Of a DNA stretch of 64,000 nt, positions 18,787-27,741 are shown one piece after another (the first letter of the stretch is position 1; every line of letters starts with the position of its first letter). The notes under the pieces were generated by a model. It had not been told where the DNA came from. It was given only the letters and a program-made list of their open reading frames with translations, and did not search any database. Both the position numbers and the translations under genes were made by a program. The stretch comes from Nostoc sp. PCC 7524 (GTDB lineage Bacteria > Cyanobacteriota > Cyanobacteriia > Cyanobacteriales > Nostocaceae). Location of the stretch: the NCBI RefSeq assembly GCF_000316645.1, contig NC_019684.1, forward strand, positions 1,116,001 to 1,180,000, written 5' to 3'.

Positions 18787-19905
18787 CTATCTTCTGAAAC
18801 TACGAGGATCAAGCGCATCTCTTAAACCATCGCCCAGTACATTAAAAGCTAAGACTGTAAGAATAATCAGCACGGCTGGCGGCCAAATTAACCAAGGTTG
18901 TAGCACCAAAATGGAAGCATTGCTGGCTAGAGACAGCATATTACCCCAAGATGGATCAGGTTGTTGAATGCCCAAACCAATTAAACTTAATACCGCTTCT
19001 GCACCAATAAAGCTGGGAACCGCTAAAGTTGCAGAGATAATTACATAGGTAGCAGTCTGCGGTAAAACGTGGCGCAGAATAATATAGATTGGTTTTCCAC
19101 CCATAGCTCTGGCTGCTTGGACAAATTCTCGCTCTTTAATTGAAAGTACCTGTCCACGAATTACCCTTGCTAATCCAGCCCAGCTAATCACCGAAGTAAT
19201 CAAGACAACTAGCAAAAAACGTTGACTGCTAGTTAACCCGGCTGGTAAGACGGAGCTTAAGGTAACTAATAGATAGATACTAGGGAAAGTCATCAGCACT
19301 TCTGCCACCCGCATAATCACGCTATCCGTCCAACCGCCAAAGTAGCCAGAAATACCACCTATGAGCAAACCTAGGGGAAAGGTAAACAAAACTCCCACAA
19401 TACCGATAAATAGACTAATCCGCCCCCCATATAGCAAGCGGCTAAATTGATCACGTCCTTGTTCGTCTGTACCAAGGAGATTTAACTTAGCGTTACCAGC
19501 AGCGCCAAACAAATGCCAATCTAAGGGAATACCGGGGATAATGGAGACTTCTTGCCATTGAGGCGGTAGTGGTAAACTCAATTGAAACAGTCGGTACTCT
19601 GGCCCGGAGACAAATAACCGCACAGGAGAAGGCTGATTAAAATCTACAATTAGTTGGCGATCGCCTGTCTCTAAATCGGTGTCTCCCTGAGTTGTAGGAT
19701 AAATATGGGGGCCGATAAATTTACCTGATGTTGGTGAAACCCAATAAATCCGAGTCGGTGGTAATAGTGAACCATTAGGCTGTGAGACATAAGGATCATA
19801 TGGGGCGACAAAATCAGCAGCGATTACCGCCACATAGAAAATCAACAGCAAAATTGCCCCAAATCGCGCCAACGGATTTTTCTGAAGTCTTTGCCACCAA
19901 TTCAT
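18787..19905 (-). CDS. Peptide/nickel-type ABC transporter permease (OppC/DppC family)
   Basis: This 372-residue permease has an N-terminal membrane helix (about 14-34), a long extracytoplasmic loop (35-150) and a C-terminal BPD_transp_1 domain with five helices. The coupling EAA loop reads EREFVQAARAMGGKPIYIIL. The GRISLFIGIVGVLFTFPLG opening is typical of OppC/DppC. The extracytoplasmic loop is longer than usual for the family. Its partners (OppB permease, ATPases, binding protein) are not adjacent, as is common for scattered cyanobacterial peptide transporters. The substrate is unknown. It starts next to a heptamer repeat and has its own terminator, so it is monocistronic. Confidence 0.88.
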   Translation of the reverse strand: MNWWQRLQKNPLARFGAILLLIFYVAVIAADFVAPYDPYVSQPNGSLLPPTRIYWVSPTSGKFIGPHIYPTTQGDTDLETGDRQLIVDFNQPSPVRLFVSGPEYRLFQLSLPLPPQWQEVSIIPGIPLDWHLFGAAGNAKLNLLGTDEQGRDQFSRLLYGGRISLFIGIVGVLFTFPLGLLIGGISGYFGGWTDSVIMRVAEVLMTFPSIYLLVTLSSVLPAGLTSSQRFLLVVLITSVISWAGLARVIRGQVLSIKEREFVQAARAMGGKPIYIILRHVLPQTATYVIISATLAVPSFIGAEAVLSLIGLGIQQPDPSWGNMLSLASNASILVLQPWLIWPPAVLIILTVLAFNVLGDGLRDALDPRSFRR

Positions 19906-19906
19906 A

Positions 19907-19944
19907 GTTATTAGTTATTAGTCATTAGTCATTAGTCAATAGTT
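19907..19944. repeat. TTAGTCA-type heptamer repeat
   Basis: Tandem near-copies of ATTAGTC/ATTAGTT directly upstream of the permease start codon, so they lie in its 5' leader or promoter region. Confidence 0.55.
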
Positions 19945-20075
19945 AAGGGTGATTGGTGAATAGTCAAGTGTCCATAGTTAAGGTTTGTGACTTGATCTGG
20001 TTTGAGGTATGATTTCCTCTCTCCCTCACCCCCTATTCCCAACTCCCAACTCCCCACCCCCTTTTTTCCTCTGAA

Positions 20076-20951
20076 TCATGCTTGCAATTGCTTGACTAAA
20101 TATTTTTGTTCTTCTTGATTTTTTTCATGTTCAACAACAAACACATTCGAGTAGAGATTGGCTAAAATTTGTTTTCCTTGCTGTGTCAAAGATAAATATC
20201 TCAGCCCATCTGTAATATAGGGATGAACTCCATTCCAATAAAATTTAGCGTAGTTTTTCCGTAAATCTGCCGGGTTTTTGTACCCTAAAACTTTGGTGAC
20301 TCCGGTTTCTTCAAACTCATAGTACAAAGAGGTGATTTTCTTTAAGTAACGTGGATCGCTTAATTGTCCTATTAAATCAGCAGCACGTACCAACCCAGCA
20401 AAGCTAGTTGTACCTTGATGATCGTCTGCTGTAGGTACAGGAAACCTAGTCAATTCAATATTGCTTTTAATGACTTCGGCATCTATCAGCTTATGACCGC
20501 CAAAACGCTCATCAATGAATAATTTAGCTCTATCCACATGATACGGTGTCAGACTAGCATCAGAAGCCCCAGGTGCAAGAGAAATCATTTTGCCATTCTG
20601 CCCTGTAGCGTATAAACCTTCGTGTTCTTGGTCTAGACGACAAACGCCTTTAACATAGCCAATATCATGACATAACAAGGAAATAATAAAATGTAACCAA
20701 TCTTCGCTAGAAACACCACCTTCACGGATATGCTTACCGCGTAAGATTTCCTGCCCTACAAGGGTAACTAATATTGAGTGTTCAACATTGTGATAGAGCG
20801 CGTCACTGTTGGCTATGTTCTCCAACGCCATATTACCAGCCCAAGCAATGATGTCTTGATAATCATTTTTGAAACAGCCATAAGTACGACTGTAGCCGTC
20901 TCTCAGTTGTTTGACGAAGGCATCAATTAAAATCTCAGTGGCGTTGAACAT
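20076..20951 (-). CDS. HD-domain metal-dependent phosphohydrolase family protein
   Basis: A 291-residue protein with an HD-type metal site: LYHNVEHSILVTLVGQEIL (first His set) and FIISLLCHDIGYVKGVC (the HD pair). The pattern matches the cyanobacterial Npun_R2479-type HD family as I recall it. HD proteins hydrolyse phosphate esters, often cyclic nucleotides, but this substrate is unknown. No signal peptide or membrane helix is visible. The gene stands alone; a heptamer-containing spacer separates it from the permease downstream, and 447 bp of non-coding DNA precede it. Confidence 0.82.
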   Translation of the reverse strand: MFNATEILIDAFVKQLRDGYSRTYGCFKNDYQDIIAWAGNMALENIANSDALYHNVEHSILVTLVGQEILRGKHIREGGVSSEDWLHFIISLLCHDIGYVKGVCRLDQEHEGLYATGQNGKMISLAPGASDASLTPYHVDRAKLFIDERFGGHKLIDAEVIKSNIELTRFPVPTADDHQGTTSFAGLVRAADLIGQLSDPRYLKKITSLYYEFEETGVTKVLGYKNPADLRKNYAKFYWNGVHPYITDGLRYLSLTQQGKQILANLYSNVFVVEHEKNQEEQKYLVKQLQA

Positions 20952-21398
20952 ATTTTTGTTGCTCAGGTTGGATAGAAATTATTGATGAAGTATTTACAAA
21001 AATCTACATTGAAAATTTCCTGGCATGGAGTTTAACAAAATGCAGACTGATCCGTTTTAGCTCAGGTATAAGAGTAAGTGCTAGTTATTTTTATACTGCG
21101 ATCGCTGGTTGATGTTGGAGAAAGAGTTGGCGCAAGTAATCTGTGCAGACATCAAGCTTAATAAAATTTAATACTTATTCCAGGTGATTTAGCGGCAATT
21201 ATTACAGCCATCAGTTGAGAAATTGGGTAATTTTTCATAAACTGTCATATATGTTTATTTTTGAAAATAAATATTCCTCAACCCCACTCCCTATTTTCCA
21301 TGCTCGTCCTCATTGACTATCTTTGAGAACAACTCAGTATCGGTGATTTGTTGGGTAAGATGAAATTTTATGATATAATCGTCCCCGTATGATTATAT
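20952..21398. other. Intergenic region upstream of tRNA-Gly
   Basis: No gene is supported here. It contains one HIP1-like palindrome (about 21099) and AT-rich DNA that presumably carries the tRNA promoter; no confident -35/-10 pair was assigned. Confidence 0.4.
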
Positions 21399-21470
21399 GC
21401 GGGTGTAATTCAGTGGTAGAATGTCACCTTCCCAAGGTGAACGTCGTGGGTTCGAGTCCCATCGCCCGCT
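21399..21470 (+). tRNA. tRNA-Gly (anticodon CCC)
   Basis: A 72-nt cloverleaf. Acceptor arm GCGGGTG pairs with CGCCCGC (one G-T), followed by discriminator T; CCA is not encoded. The D arm contains TTCAGTGGTAGAAT. The anticodon stem TCACC/GGTGA closes the loop TTCCCAA, giving CCC. The T arm contains GGTTCGAGTCC. It lies directly upstream of the restriction-modification island, a common position for integration beside tRNA genes. Confidence 0.95.
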
Positions 21471-21542
21471 TTTGTTTGTTCGCCAAGTTGCAAACTCAGG
21501 ATGTTGCGCTACTTGAATCAATAGTTCATTAATCAATAATCA

Positions 21543-21809
21543 ATGGTGTATTGGCTATCTGTAGGTTGGAGTTTTGATATCGCTTGCGAAACCGTAAAAA
21601 CACTGAAAGACCAAGAGCCAGAGTTATTTAGTTCGGGTATAGGTAGACGCTTTATGTTGTTGTCGGAAGCACAGGATGCTTCTCTTTCCTTAGTGGAATT
21701 TGACAGGAAGAGAGCGATCGCATCTTTAGATGAAGGTAAACCTGTGATTCCTGTGTGGTTAGATATTATTTATGAAAAATTAGCAAGTAGATTGGCTAAT
21801 GAAGATTGA
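21543..21809 (+). CDS. Small hypothetical protein downstream of tRNA-Gly
   Basis: An 88-codon frame with an ordinary amino acid mix (WSFDIACETVKTLKDQEPEL; SLDEGKPVIPVWLDIIYEKL) and one HIP1 octamer. I do not recognise a family. There are no membrane segments or clear motifs. It begins 72 bp after the tRNA and precedes the methyltransferase gene by 268 bp in the same orientation. It could be a truncated gene left by integration beside the tRNA, or a real small protein. A ribosome site is not obvious at the ATG. Confidence 0.4.
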   Translation: MVYWLSVGWSFDIACETVKTLKDQEPELFSSGIGRRFMLLSEAQDASLSLVEFDRKRAIASLDEGKPVIPVWLDIIYEKLASRLANED

Positions 21810-22077
21810 AGTCTTTCAATATCTCAATTTTGATGGCTTCACTTACGTTGAATAGACATATTCTTAAATTGACTTAAAAGGTTTGTAAATCAATGGACAA
21901 AACCTAATTTGCAGATAAATATAATGGAAATTTATTCCTTGTAATCAAAATTTTATGAACTATGCTTAAATGTTGTTGCAGCAGTGACAATACTAATGTA
22001 CTCTTAAGACAATCAATATCATGACTATGTAATGGTCGAAATGTGAAATTATATTTTAATGCAGCTTAAATCACGCA

Positions 22078-25000
22078 ATGTCACAGTCTGGACTACTGGA
22101 ACTAGCACATAAAAAACTTCACTGGCCAACTCCAGAACAAATTTTGGAGCCACCTGGTGCTGGACCAAGTGTTTATGCACAAATCGCTAGGGAAAAGTTA
22201 GGTAGAACTATCAGCAAACTATCAGATGGTCATGGTGTGCAAATAGGAGTGCTGGCTGCAAATCCTCAAGGTGACTCAACAGAAACACCTATTGCGTTGG
22301 TGTGTGATTTTCCAGGAGAAGTATCAGAGGAAACTCTGAAGAAAACTTATAGACTCGCTTGGAGTTTTTCTCGTACACCGTCACTAATTACAACAGAACC
22401 TAACCGATTAAGAATTTGGACGTGCTACGAAGAACCTCCAAAAGAAGATGATATTATCAAGCCCGTAATTAATGTTTCTAAGCAGGAACTTGAATCATTT
22501 AATCAAATATCTCTTTCAGATCAAGCTGCTGAAAGTTTGCGTTTACACTGGGCTGATCTAGTATCCGGTCAATTTTTTCAAGAACATAGCCAGCGATTTC
22601 AACGAAGTCAGGCTGCTGACCAGATGCTATTGAGAAATCTGAAAAGTGTTCGGAAGGAACTTCAAGAAAACGAACTTGATGATGACACGATTCATGATTT
22701 ATTAGCAAGAATTATTTTTATTCAATTCCTTTTTGATCGTCAAGAATCTGAAGGTAATCCTGCTTTAAATACAAATTTACTAGATTATTTATATCAAATT
22801 GGGAAATTATCGGCTAAATACTCTCATTTAGCTGACATATTAAGAAATCATAGAGATACTTATCAATTTTTTCGTTGGCTCAACGGCAAGTTTAATGGTG
22901 ATTTATTCCCAGGTAAAGGAGCTACCGAACAAGAAAGGGAAGTTGAATGGCAAACAGAAGAACAAAAAGTTAAACAAACTCACCTAAATATACTTGCTTA
23001 TTTTGTCAGTGGTCATGTAGACATTGAAAATGGACAGTTAAGTCTATGGCAATACTATCATTTTGATGTTATACCTTTAGATTTTATTAGCAGTATATAT
23101 GAAGAATTTGTCAGTAAAGAATATGGTACAGGAATTCATTACACACCAGAACATATAGTTGATTTTGTATTAGATGGTGTTTTACCTTGGGATAGTGAAA
23201 AATGGGATATGAAGATTCTTGATCCTGCTTGTGGTTCAGGAATTTTTCTAGTTAAAGCATTCCAACGTTTAATTTATAGATGGGAAAAAGCTCATCAAAA
23301 AATAATTCAACCAAATGATTTAAAAAATTTACTAGAAAATAATTTATTTGGAGTTGATGTAGATGCTCAAGCTGTAAGGGTCGCATCTTTTAGTCTGTAT
23401 TTAACCATGCTAGATAAAGTTGAACCTCAAGATTATTGGGAGAATGAGTTTCGCTTTCCTAGATTACGTGATCGTCAATTAATTGCTGCTGATTTTTTTG
23501 AAGAAGACAAAGAAGGTTTTCGTTCTGTTCAGGATGCTGGTAAATATGATTTAGTCGTAGGTAATGCACCTTGGGGTAAAAACACTGTCACTCCGGCAGC
23601 TAAATCTTGGGCTGGAGATGTTTGGACAATAACCTACGGTAATATTGGCCCACTTTTTCTGCCAAAAGCTGCTGCTTTAACAAAACCTGGTGGACAAGTA
23701 GCAATGATGCAACCTGCACTGGCGTTGATTTTTAATCAGGTTGGTACTGCTCAGGCATTTCGAGCTAGGCTTTTTTCAGAGTTCAAAATTGAAGAGATAG
23801 TTAATTTGTCTGCATTACGTTTTGGGCTTTTCAAAGATGCTATTTCTCCAGCTTGTGTTATCACAATGTCAGTCACACCTCCTGATGGTGAACCTTTGAC
23901 ATACATTTGTCCAAAGCCAGTAATGACTAATCAAGATGACTATTATATAGTAATTGAGCCATACGATGTTAATACAATTTACCCTCAAGAAGCGATATCA
24001 AATCCATTAGTTTGGACAGCATTAATGTGGGGAGGGAGACGTGATCTTTCTTTAGTTCGTAGATTGGCTAAAGACAAAAATTTAGAACAACTTGAGCTTT
24101 CAAATATTGTAATATCATCTCAAGGAATTATCAGAGGAAGTCGTCAAAAATATCATTCAGCAATTTTAGGAAGACGTATTTTAGAGGATAAAAGATTTAC
24201 TCAACTATTTCCTAAAGGCACTGACACTTACTTGGTAGCGAAGCAACTTCCTATTAATAAAGATCCATATACACACCGTCTAACTAATTTGGCAGCATTT
24301 GATTTGCCGCAACTAATAATTAAACTCAGTTGGACGGAAAAATTAAGCCGTTTTCAGAGTGCTATTACTGAATCAGAAAAACAAAATAGTACGGGTATTA
24401 TTTGCTCTGGTAGCTATGTCAGTGTACACATTATTGAAGAAAACTCTTTAATCTTAGAAGCAGCTTGTCTGACCTACAAAAGTAAATTAGCTGTTTATTA
24501 CTTGCTGCTTTCAAATGGTCGTTTTGCGTCATATATTCCTGAAATTAAACCAAGTGATTTACTGCGTGTGCCAATACCTGAATTATCGGTAGGAGATTTG
24601 CATAATATAAAAACAATTGATGATATAGATGAGCGCATACGACAAGCTTTTGAATTTAAAGATAGTGAATGGGTGCTAATTAATGACCTTTTCAATTACA
24701 CCCTGCAAGATTTTAAAGGAAATAGTGCTTCTCCAGGAAGAAAAAGAACTCTTCGTATAGATAATAGTCAATCTCAGAATAACACTGAACCTGAACTGAC
24801 AGCATATTGCGAGTATTTCTTGCGAGTTATGAAAGCAGGATTTGGACAAGATAAACAAGTCTGCGCCACCATCTTTCAGGAAATAAATAACACTTTTCTT
24901 CCTGTTCGTTTAGTCGCAATCTATCTAAATAGACCTGATTGTCATGGTGTACATATTGAACCTATTAACTCCCCTGACTTAATGGAACGCTTGGAGAATT

Positions 25001-25203
25001 TAAATAAGTTGTATATCAAAAGAGGAAGTATAGAAGATGGTGGCATCTTTTATCAACGTGTTGCCAGGATTTATGATTCTGTTCAATTAAATGAGGTGAA
25101 TATTCCTACTATTTATTTAATCAAACCTGACAAAATTCGTTATTGGACTCGCTCTATGGCTTTAAGAGATGCTGATGAAGTAGCAGCAGATATTATGACT
25201 TAG
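22078..25203 (+). CDS. N6-adenine DNA methyltransferase, Eco57I/type IIG-like, 1041 residues
   Basis: Gamma-class adenine methyltransferase motifs occur in order. Motif X is GIHYTPEHIVDFVLDGVL (about residue 353), motif I is ILDPACGSGIFLVKAF (about 380), and the catalytic motif is DLVVGNAPWG, a NAPW variant of NPPY/NPPW (about 495). A probable target-recognition region follows (about 660-860), starting near SNIVISSQGIIRGS. The N-terminal 340 residues are mostly helical, with an RLRIWTCYEEP strand, and show no clear nuclease motif, unlike true type IIG enzymes. The last about 150 residues form a separate domain of unknown role. The next gene, 69 bp downstream, encodes a PD-(D/E)XK nuclease candidate, so a restriction-modification or other defence pair is inferred. 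No HIP1 octamer occurs in either gene, unlike nearby native genes. Confidence 0.85.
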   Translation: MSQSGLLELAHKKLHWPTPEQILEPPGAGPSVYAQIAREKLGRTISKLSDGHGVQIGVLAANPQGDSTETPIALVCDFPGEVSEETLKKTYRLAWSFSRTPSLITTEPNRLRIWTCYEEPPKEDDIIKPVINVSKQELESFNQISLSDQAAESLRLHWADLVSGQFFQEHSQRFQRSQAADQMLLRNLKSVRKELQENELDDDTIHDLLARIIFIQFLFDRQESEGNPALNTNLLDYLYQIGKLSAKYSHLADILRNHRDTYQFFRWLNGKFNGDLFPGKGATEQEREVEWQTEEQKVKQTHLNILAYFVSGHVDIENGQLSLWQYYHFDVIPLDFISSIYEEFVSKEYGTGIHYTPEHIVDFVLDGVLPWDSEKWDMKILDPACGSGIFLVKAFQRLIYRWEKAHQKIIQPNDLKNLLENNLFGVDVDAQAVRVASFSLYLTMLDKVEPQDYWENEFRFPRLRDRQLIAADFFEEDKEGFRSVQDAGKYDLVVGNAPWGKNTVTPAAKSWAGDVWTITYGNIGPLFLPKAAALTKPGGQVAMMQPALALIFNQVGTAQAFRARLFSEFKIEEIVNLSALRFGLFKDAISPACVITMSVTPPDGEPLTYICPKPVMTNQDDYYIVIEPYDVNTIYPQEAISNPLVWTALMWGGRRDLSLVRRLAKDKNLEQLELSNIVISSQGIIRGSRQKYHSAILGRRILEDKRFTQLFPKGTDTYLVAKQLPINKDPYTHRLTNLAAFDLPQLIIKLSWTEKLSRFQSAITESEKQNSTGIICSGSYVSVHIIEENSLILEAACLTYKSKLAVYYLLLSNGRFASYIPEIKPSDLLRVPIPELSVGDLHNIKTIDDIDERIRQAFEFKDSEWVLINDLFNYTLQDFKGNSASPGRKRTLRIDNSQSQNNTEPELTAYCEYFLRVMKAGFGQDKQVCATIFQEINNTFLPVRLVAIYLNRPDCHGVHIEPINSPDLMERLENLNKLYIKRGSIEDGGIFYQRVARIYDSVQLNEVNIPTIYLIKPDKIRYWTRSMALRDADEVAADIMT

Positions 25204-25272
25204 ATATATCTCTCAGATTAATTAAATAAATTTAAATTAAACGCAAAATATTAGTAGTATAGGAGTTAAATT

Positions 25273-25974
25273 TTGGTTATAAGACGGCAGACAATTTCAG
25301 AAATAAGATGGCCAGATACAGATGAATTTATGGAATTATCTAAGCACTGGAGTGAAACAGCATCAACTAATATACTAACTTTCGTTTGGAAAGGATATGA
25401 TTTATTAGTAAAAGAAGTATTATCAAAAATTGATTGTAGTCTGGCTGAGGATGATATTGAACGAGATATCACTCAGTTACTTGAACCAGAAATTCACGAA
25501 GTGATGACAGGAGATGAGCCATATTATGTTCAACATGGTTCTTATGAAAGGGAAACTCGTGATTTTGCACCAGCACAACCAAAAGAGTATGATATTGCAT
25601 TTATTCTTAGAGCCAATAGAAGGATTATATGGCCTTTAGAAGCTAAAGTGTTGAAAACAGATGGCGCAGTTGGTAAATATGTAGACGAGATAAACGACAA
25701 CTTTATAACTTGTAAATATGCACCATTTTCTAGTCAGGGAGGAATGCTTGGTTATCTTTTTTCTGGTGATTCAAACAAAGCCTTTAGCAATATTGCAAAC
25801 AAAGTACCATGTACATTAAATGATCATCCAGATTTTCCAACTCGTGATCACAAAACTTCGGATCATCAGCGAATAGTTCCTTCAGGAAAGTCATATCCGG
25901 TGGAATTTAGATGTCACCATTTACTATTCAAAATAATTGCTACAGCTACTAATAATATACCTTCGGTTGAATAA
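25273..25974 (+). CDS. Putative PD-(D/E)XK endonuclease paired with the methyltransferase
   Basis: This 233-residue protein has a plausible PD-(D/E)XK core: EYDIAFILRANRRIIWPLEA followed by KVL. That supplies D...(strand)...E-x-K, with a catalytic Asp in YDIAF and the pair Glu/Lys in LEAK. Upstream acidic residues (SLAEDDIERDITQLL) could be the helix that holds the first metal ligand. The family is unknown to me. The start is TTG at 25273, supported by AGGAG seven bases upstream; no ATG lies at a suitable place. It is 69 bp behind the methyltransferase and should be co-transcribed. The nuclease activity is inferred from the motif and neighbour only; an accessory or specificity role is possible. 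Confidence 0.6.
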   Translation: MVIRRQTISEIRWPDTDEFMELSKHWSETASTNILTFVWKGYDLLVKEVLSKIDCSLAEDDIERDITQLLEPEIHEVMTGDEPYYVQHGSYERETRDFAPAQPKEYDIAFILRANRRIIWPLEAKVLKTDGAVGKYVDEINDNFITCKYAPFSSQGGMLGYLFSGDSNKAFSNIANKVPCTLNDHPDFPTRDHKTSDHQRIVPSGKSYPVEFRCHHLLFKIIATATNNIPSVE

Positions 25975-25983
25975 ATTTAAAAC

Positions 25984-26310
25984 TTACTCAACTACCTTCT
26001 GACGCTCCAGCATCTCCCCAAAAGGCATAAAACACCTTTGACACCAACCATCAACCCACAAAGTCGGAACTTTAAACCTTGCTCCACAGTTGGGACATTC
26101 TGACAACAAAGTTAATTTGTGGCGATCGCACCCTTGCGTTACCTTAAAACTGCCATTCAATTTTGTGACATGGCGACTCAGCATAACAAGCAGCACATAA
26201 CTGGATTGGCTCAATTTTCATACCCACCCCACCCCAGTAGGTGGTAACATTTGCGCTTAACCTATTGGCATCAACCTCGACAACATTTAGACAGGTAGTG
26301 GGAGATTGTC
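25984..26310 (-). pseudogene. tniQ: Decayed TniQ gene of CRISPR-associated (V-K type) transposon kind
   Basis: Reading three frames on the minus strand reconstructs a TniQ protein. One frame gives VVEVDANRL; after a frame change, QMLPPTGVG. From 26221 it continues MKIEPIQLCAACYAESPCHK, IEWQF, then a TAA (26144-26146). After another shift comes KVTQGCDRHKLTLLSECPNC then GARFKVPTLWVDGWCQRCFM. The CxxC...CDRH...CPNC...CxRC zinc pattern and the LPPxGVG, YAESPCH and PFxEM landmarks match small TniQ proteins of cyanobacterial type V-K CRISPR-associated transposons (about 167 residues). At least two frameshifts and a lost N-terminus make it a relic. No TnsB, TnsC, Cas12k or CRISPR array was found nearby. 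The 76-aa open frame at 25984-26214 is only its last part with a false start. Confidence 0.8.
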
Positions 26311-26345
26311 TGTTGCGTATATTTAATGGTAAGCTGGCACGCTAT

Positions 26346-27197
26346 TCAGTCCACGTCCGACATTTTCACACCAATATCAGCAGGTTTGCCAAAATAGGGA
26401 TAGCTTGTTACCAGGAGATCAACTCCCGTGCTGGCATAGTCCTGAACGTTGTCTAAGGTAATTCCCCCAGCCACAGCTATTTTGATGTTGGGATACTGAT
26501 GCTTGAGTGACAGTACCACGGGCTTGAGATCAGCAGAGGAAACTTTATCAAACTGAATAATATCCACTCCGGCTTGAGCGATCGCCCAGGCATCTGCTAC
26601 GGTTTCTACTTCCATCGCCATTTTGTGTTCTTGGAAGCGTTGTTTAAGTGCAGGCAAGGCTTTCAACAGTTCTGACATCCCACCAAGGTAAGTCAGATGC
26701 TCCTTGAAGATCAGAATGCTCTCAGACAACCCCAAACGATGAGGAATAGCTCCACCTGCCAAGATAGCCTTAACGGATAGCGCACGCGTACCGGGAAACA
26801 CTTTGCGTGTACCGACAATTCCGACTGATGGATTGATCTGATGCGCCGCTTCGACCAAACTATTGGTACGAGTGGCAATCCCAGAGGTATATTCCAACAA
26901 ATTAAGTGCAATTCTCCAGGCAATATGCAAGGCTTCGGCTGAACCTGCCGCTTTTAAGATCAGTTGTTTTGCCGCCAGTTTAGTGCTGCTTTCAACGTGA
27001 GTAAGAACTTTAGCACCACACTGTTCAAAGACTCTGGCAGCTTCCTCTGTGGCACAAACCACCATTGGATGACGGGAATAAAACTCGATTTCACCTGGTT
27101 GCTTACCAATTCCGAGTCCAAATGTAGTCAAATCAACATAGGGAACATCCTCCTCAATGAGTTGGGCGATCGCCGCGTCTGAAAGTACATTCCTCAT
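26346..27197 (-). CDS. modD: ModD, nicotinate-nucleotide pyrophosphorylase-like molybdenum-associated protein
   Basis: This 283-residue phosphoribosyltransferase-fold protein is related to NadC but shows the ModD variant: VGTRKVFPGTRALSVKAILA followed by GGAIPHRLGLSESILIFKEH. NadC has NHRxxLxD and KDNH there. The C-terminal barrel end AVAGGITLDNVQDYASTGVD is conserved. ModD proteins are encoded near molybdate transport or molybdoenzyme genes; the reaction is not established. Here a molybdopterin oxidoreductase gene lies 0.9 kb upstream on the same strand, which supports the molybdenum link. The TniQ relic follows directly after its stop. Quinolinate phosphoribosyltransferase (NadC) is the main alternative, but the altered residues argue against it. 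Confidence 0.85.
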   Translation of the reverse strand: MRNVLSDAAIAQLIEEDVPYVDLTTFGLGIGKQPGEIEFYSRHPMVVCATEEAARVFEQCGAKVLTHVESSTKLAAKQLILKAAGSAEALHIAWRIALNLLEYTSGIATRTNSLVEAAHQINPSVGIVGTRKVFPGTRALSVKAILAGGAIPHRLGLSESILIFKEHLTYLGGMSELLKALPALKQRFQEHKMAMEVETVADAWAIAQAGVDIIQFDKVSSADLKPVVLSLKHQYPNIKIAVAGGITLDNVQDYASTGVDLLVTSYPYFGKPADIGVKMSDVD

Positions 27198-27285
27198 AAC
27201 TGAAATATATTCCTCATCGTAGTTTTGATCACTGCTTCTGTTCGCTTATCGGTAAGCACTTCCAGGCAAACATCAGGATGTTTGA

Positions 27286-27741
27286 TTAAAAGGGTTTCAT
27301 TCCCCGTGCTAAAAGTGCTGCTAACAAGGGGATGAGTGCAAACCCAACTAATTCGCCCCTGATTAGCCAAGAGAGTCGCTGCAATTGCGGTAATTCAATT
27401 TGAGGAGGTTCGTTATTTCGCAAGTGCTTAATCCAAGACAGAAATGAAAAGGTAGGATACAGAGACAATAAACTCACCAGGATGAATATCCCGACTTTGG
27501 TGTAAAAGACTGGACTGTTAAGGTAGTAATCGCTTCCTTTACCAAAGTAAATTACTCTCAATATGCCTGTGAGCAGGATTGTGATGGCTGAAATACCATA
27601 AATGGCATCTGCCGTCACCACTCTCCACGCTTCTGCCAGACTGATATCTTTTCTCAAATTTTGACTTTCAACCACTAACGCCCCAAATGCCAGCATAAAG
27701 CCCAGATAATGTAAATATGCCGTAATAGCACTTTCCCACAT
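27286..27741 (-). CDS. DUF2214 family membrane protein
   Basis: This 151-residue protein has four predicted membrane helices (about 3-22, 44-66, 80-102, 127-147). The conserved LHYLGFMLAFGALVVES start and DAIYGISAITILLTGILR are typical of DUF2214 as I know it. The function is unknown; the family resembles small cytochrome-like or redox-associated membrane proteins, and histidines occur in the first helix (YLHYLG). It lies between the ModD and FdhF-like genes on the same strand, 88 bp upstream of modD, so co-transcription with modD is likely. Confidence 0.75.
   Translation of the reverse strand: MWESAITAYLHYLGFMLAFGALVVESQNLRKDISLAEAWRVVTADAIYGISAITILLTGILRVIYFGKGSDYYLNSPVFYTKVGIFILVSLLSLYPTFSFLSWIKHLRNNEPPQIELPQLQRLSWLIRGELVGFALIPLLAALLARGMKPF

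Noticed and set aside
21471..22077. CRISPR array or V-K transposon end near the tRNA
   Set aside because: No repeated units of 28-37 bp and no recognisable terminal motif were seen.
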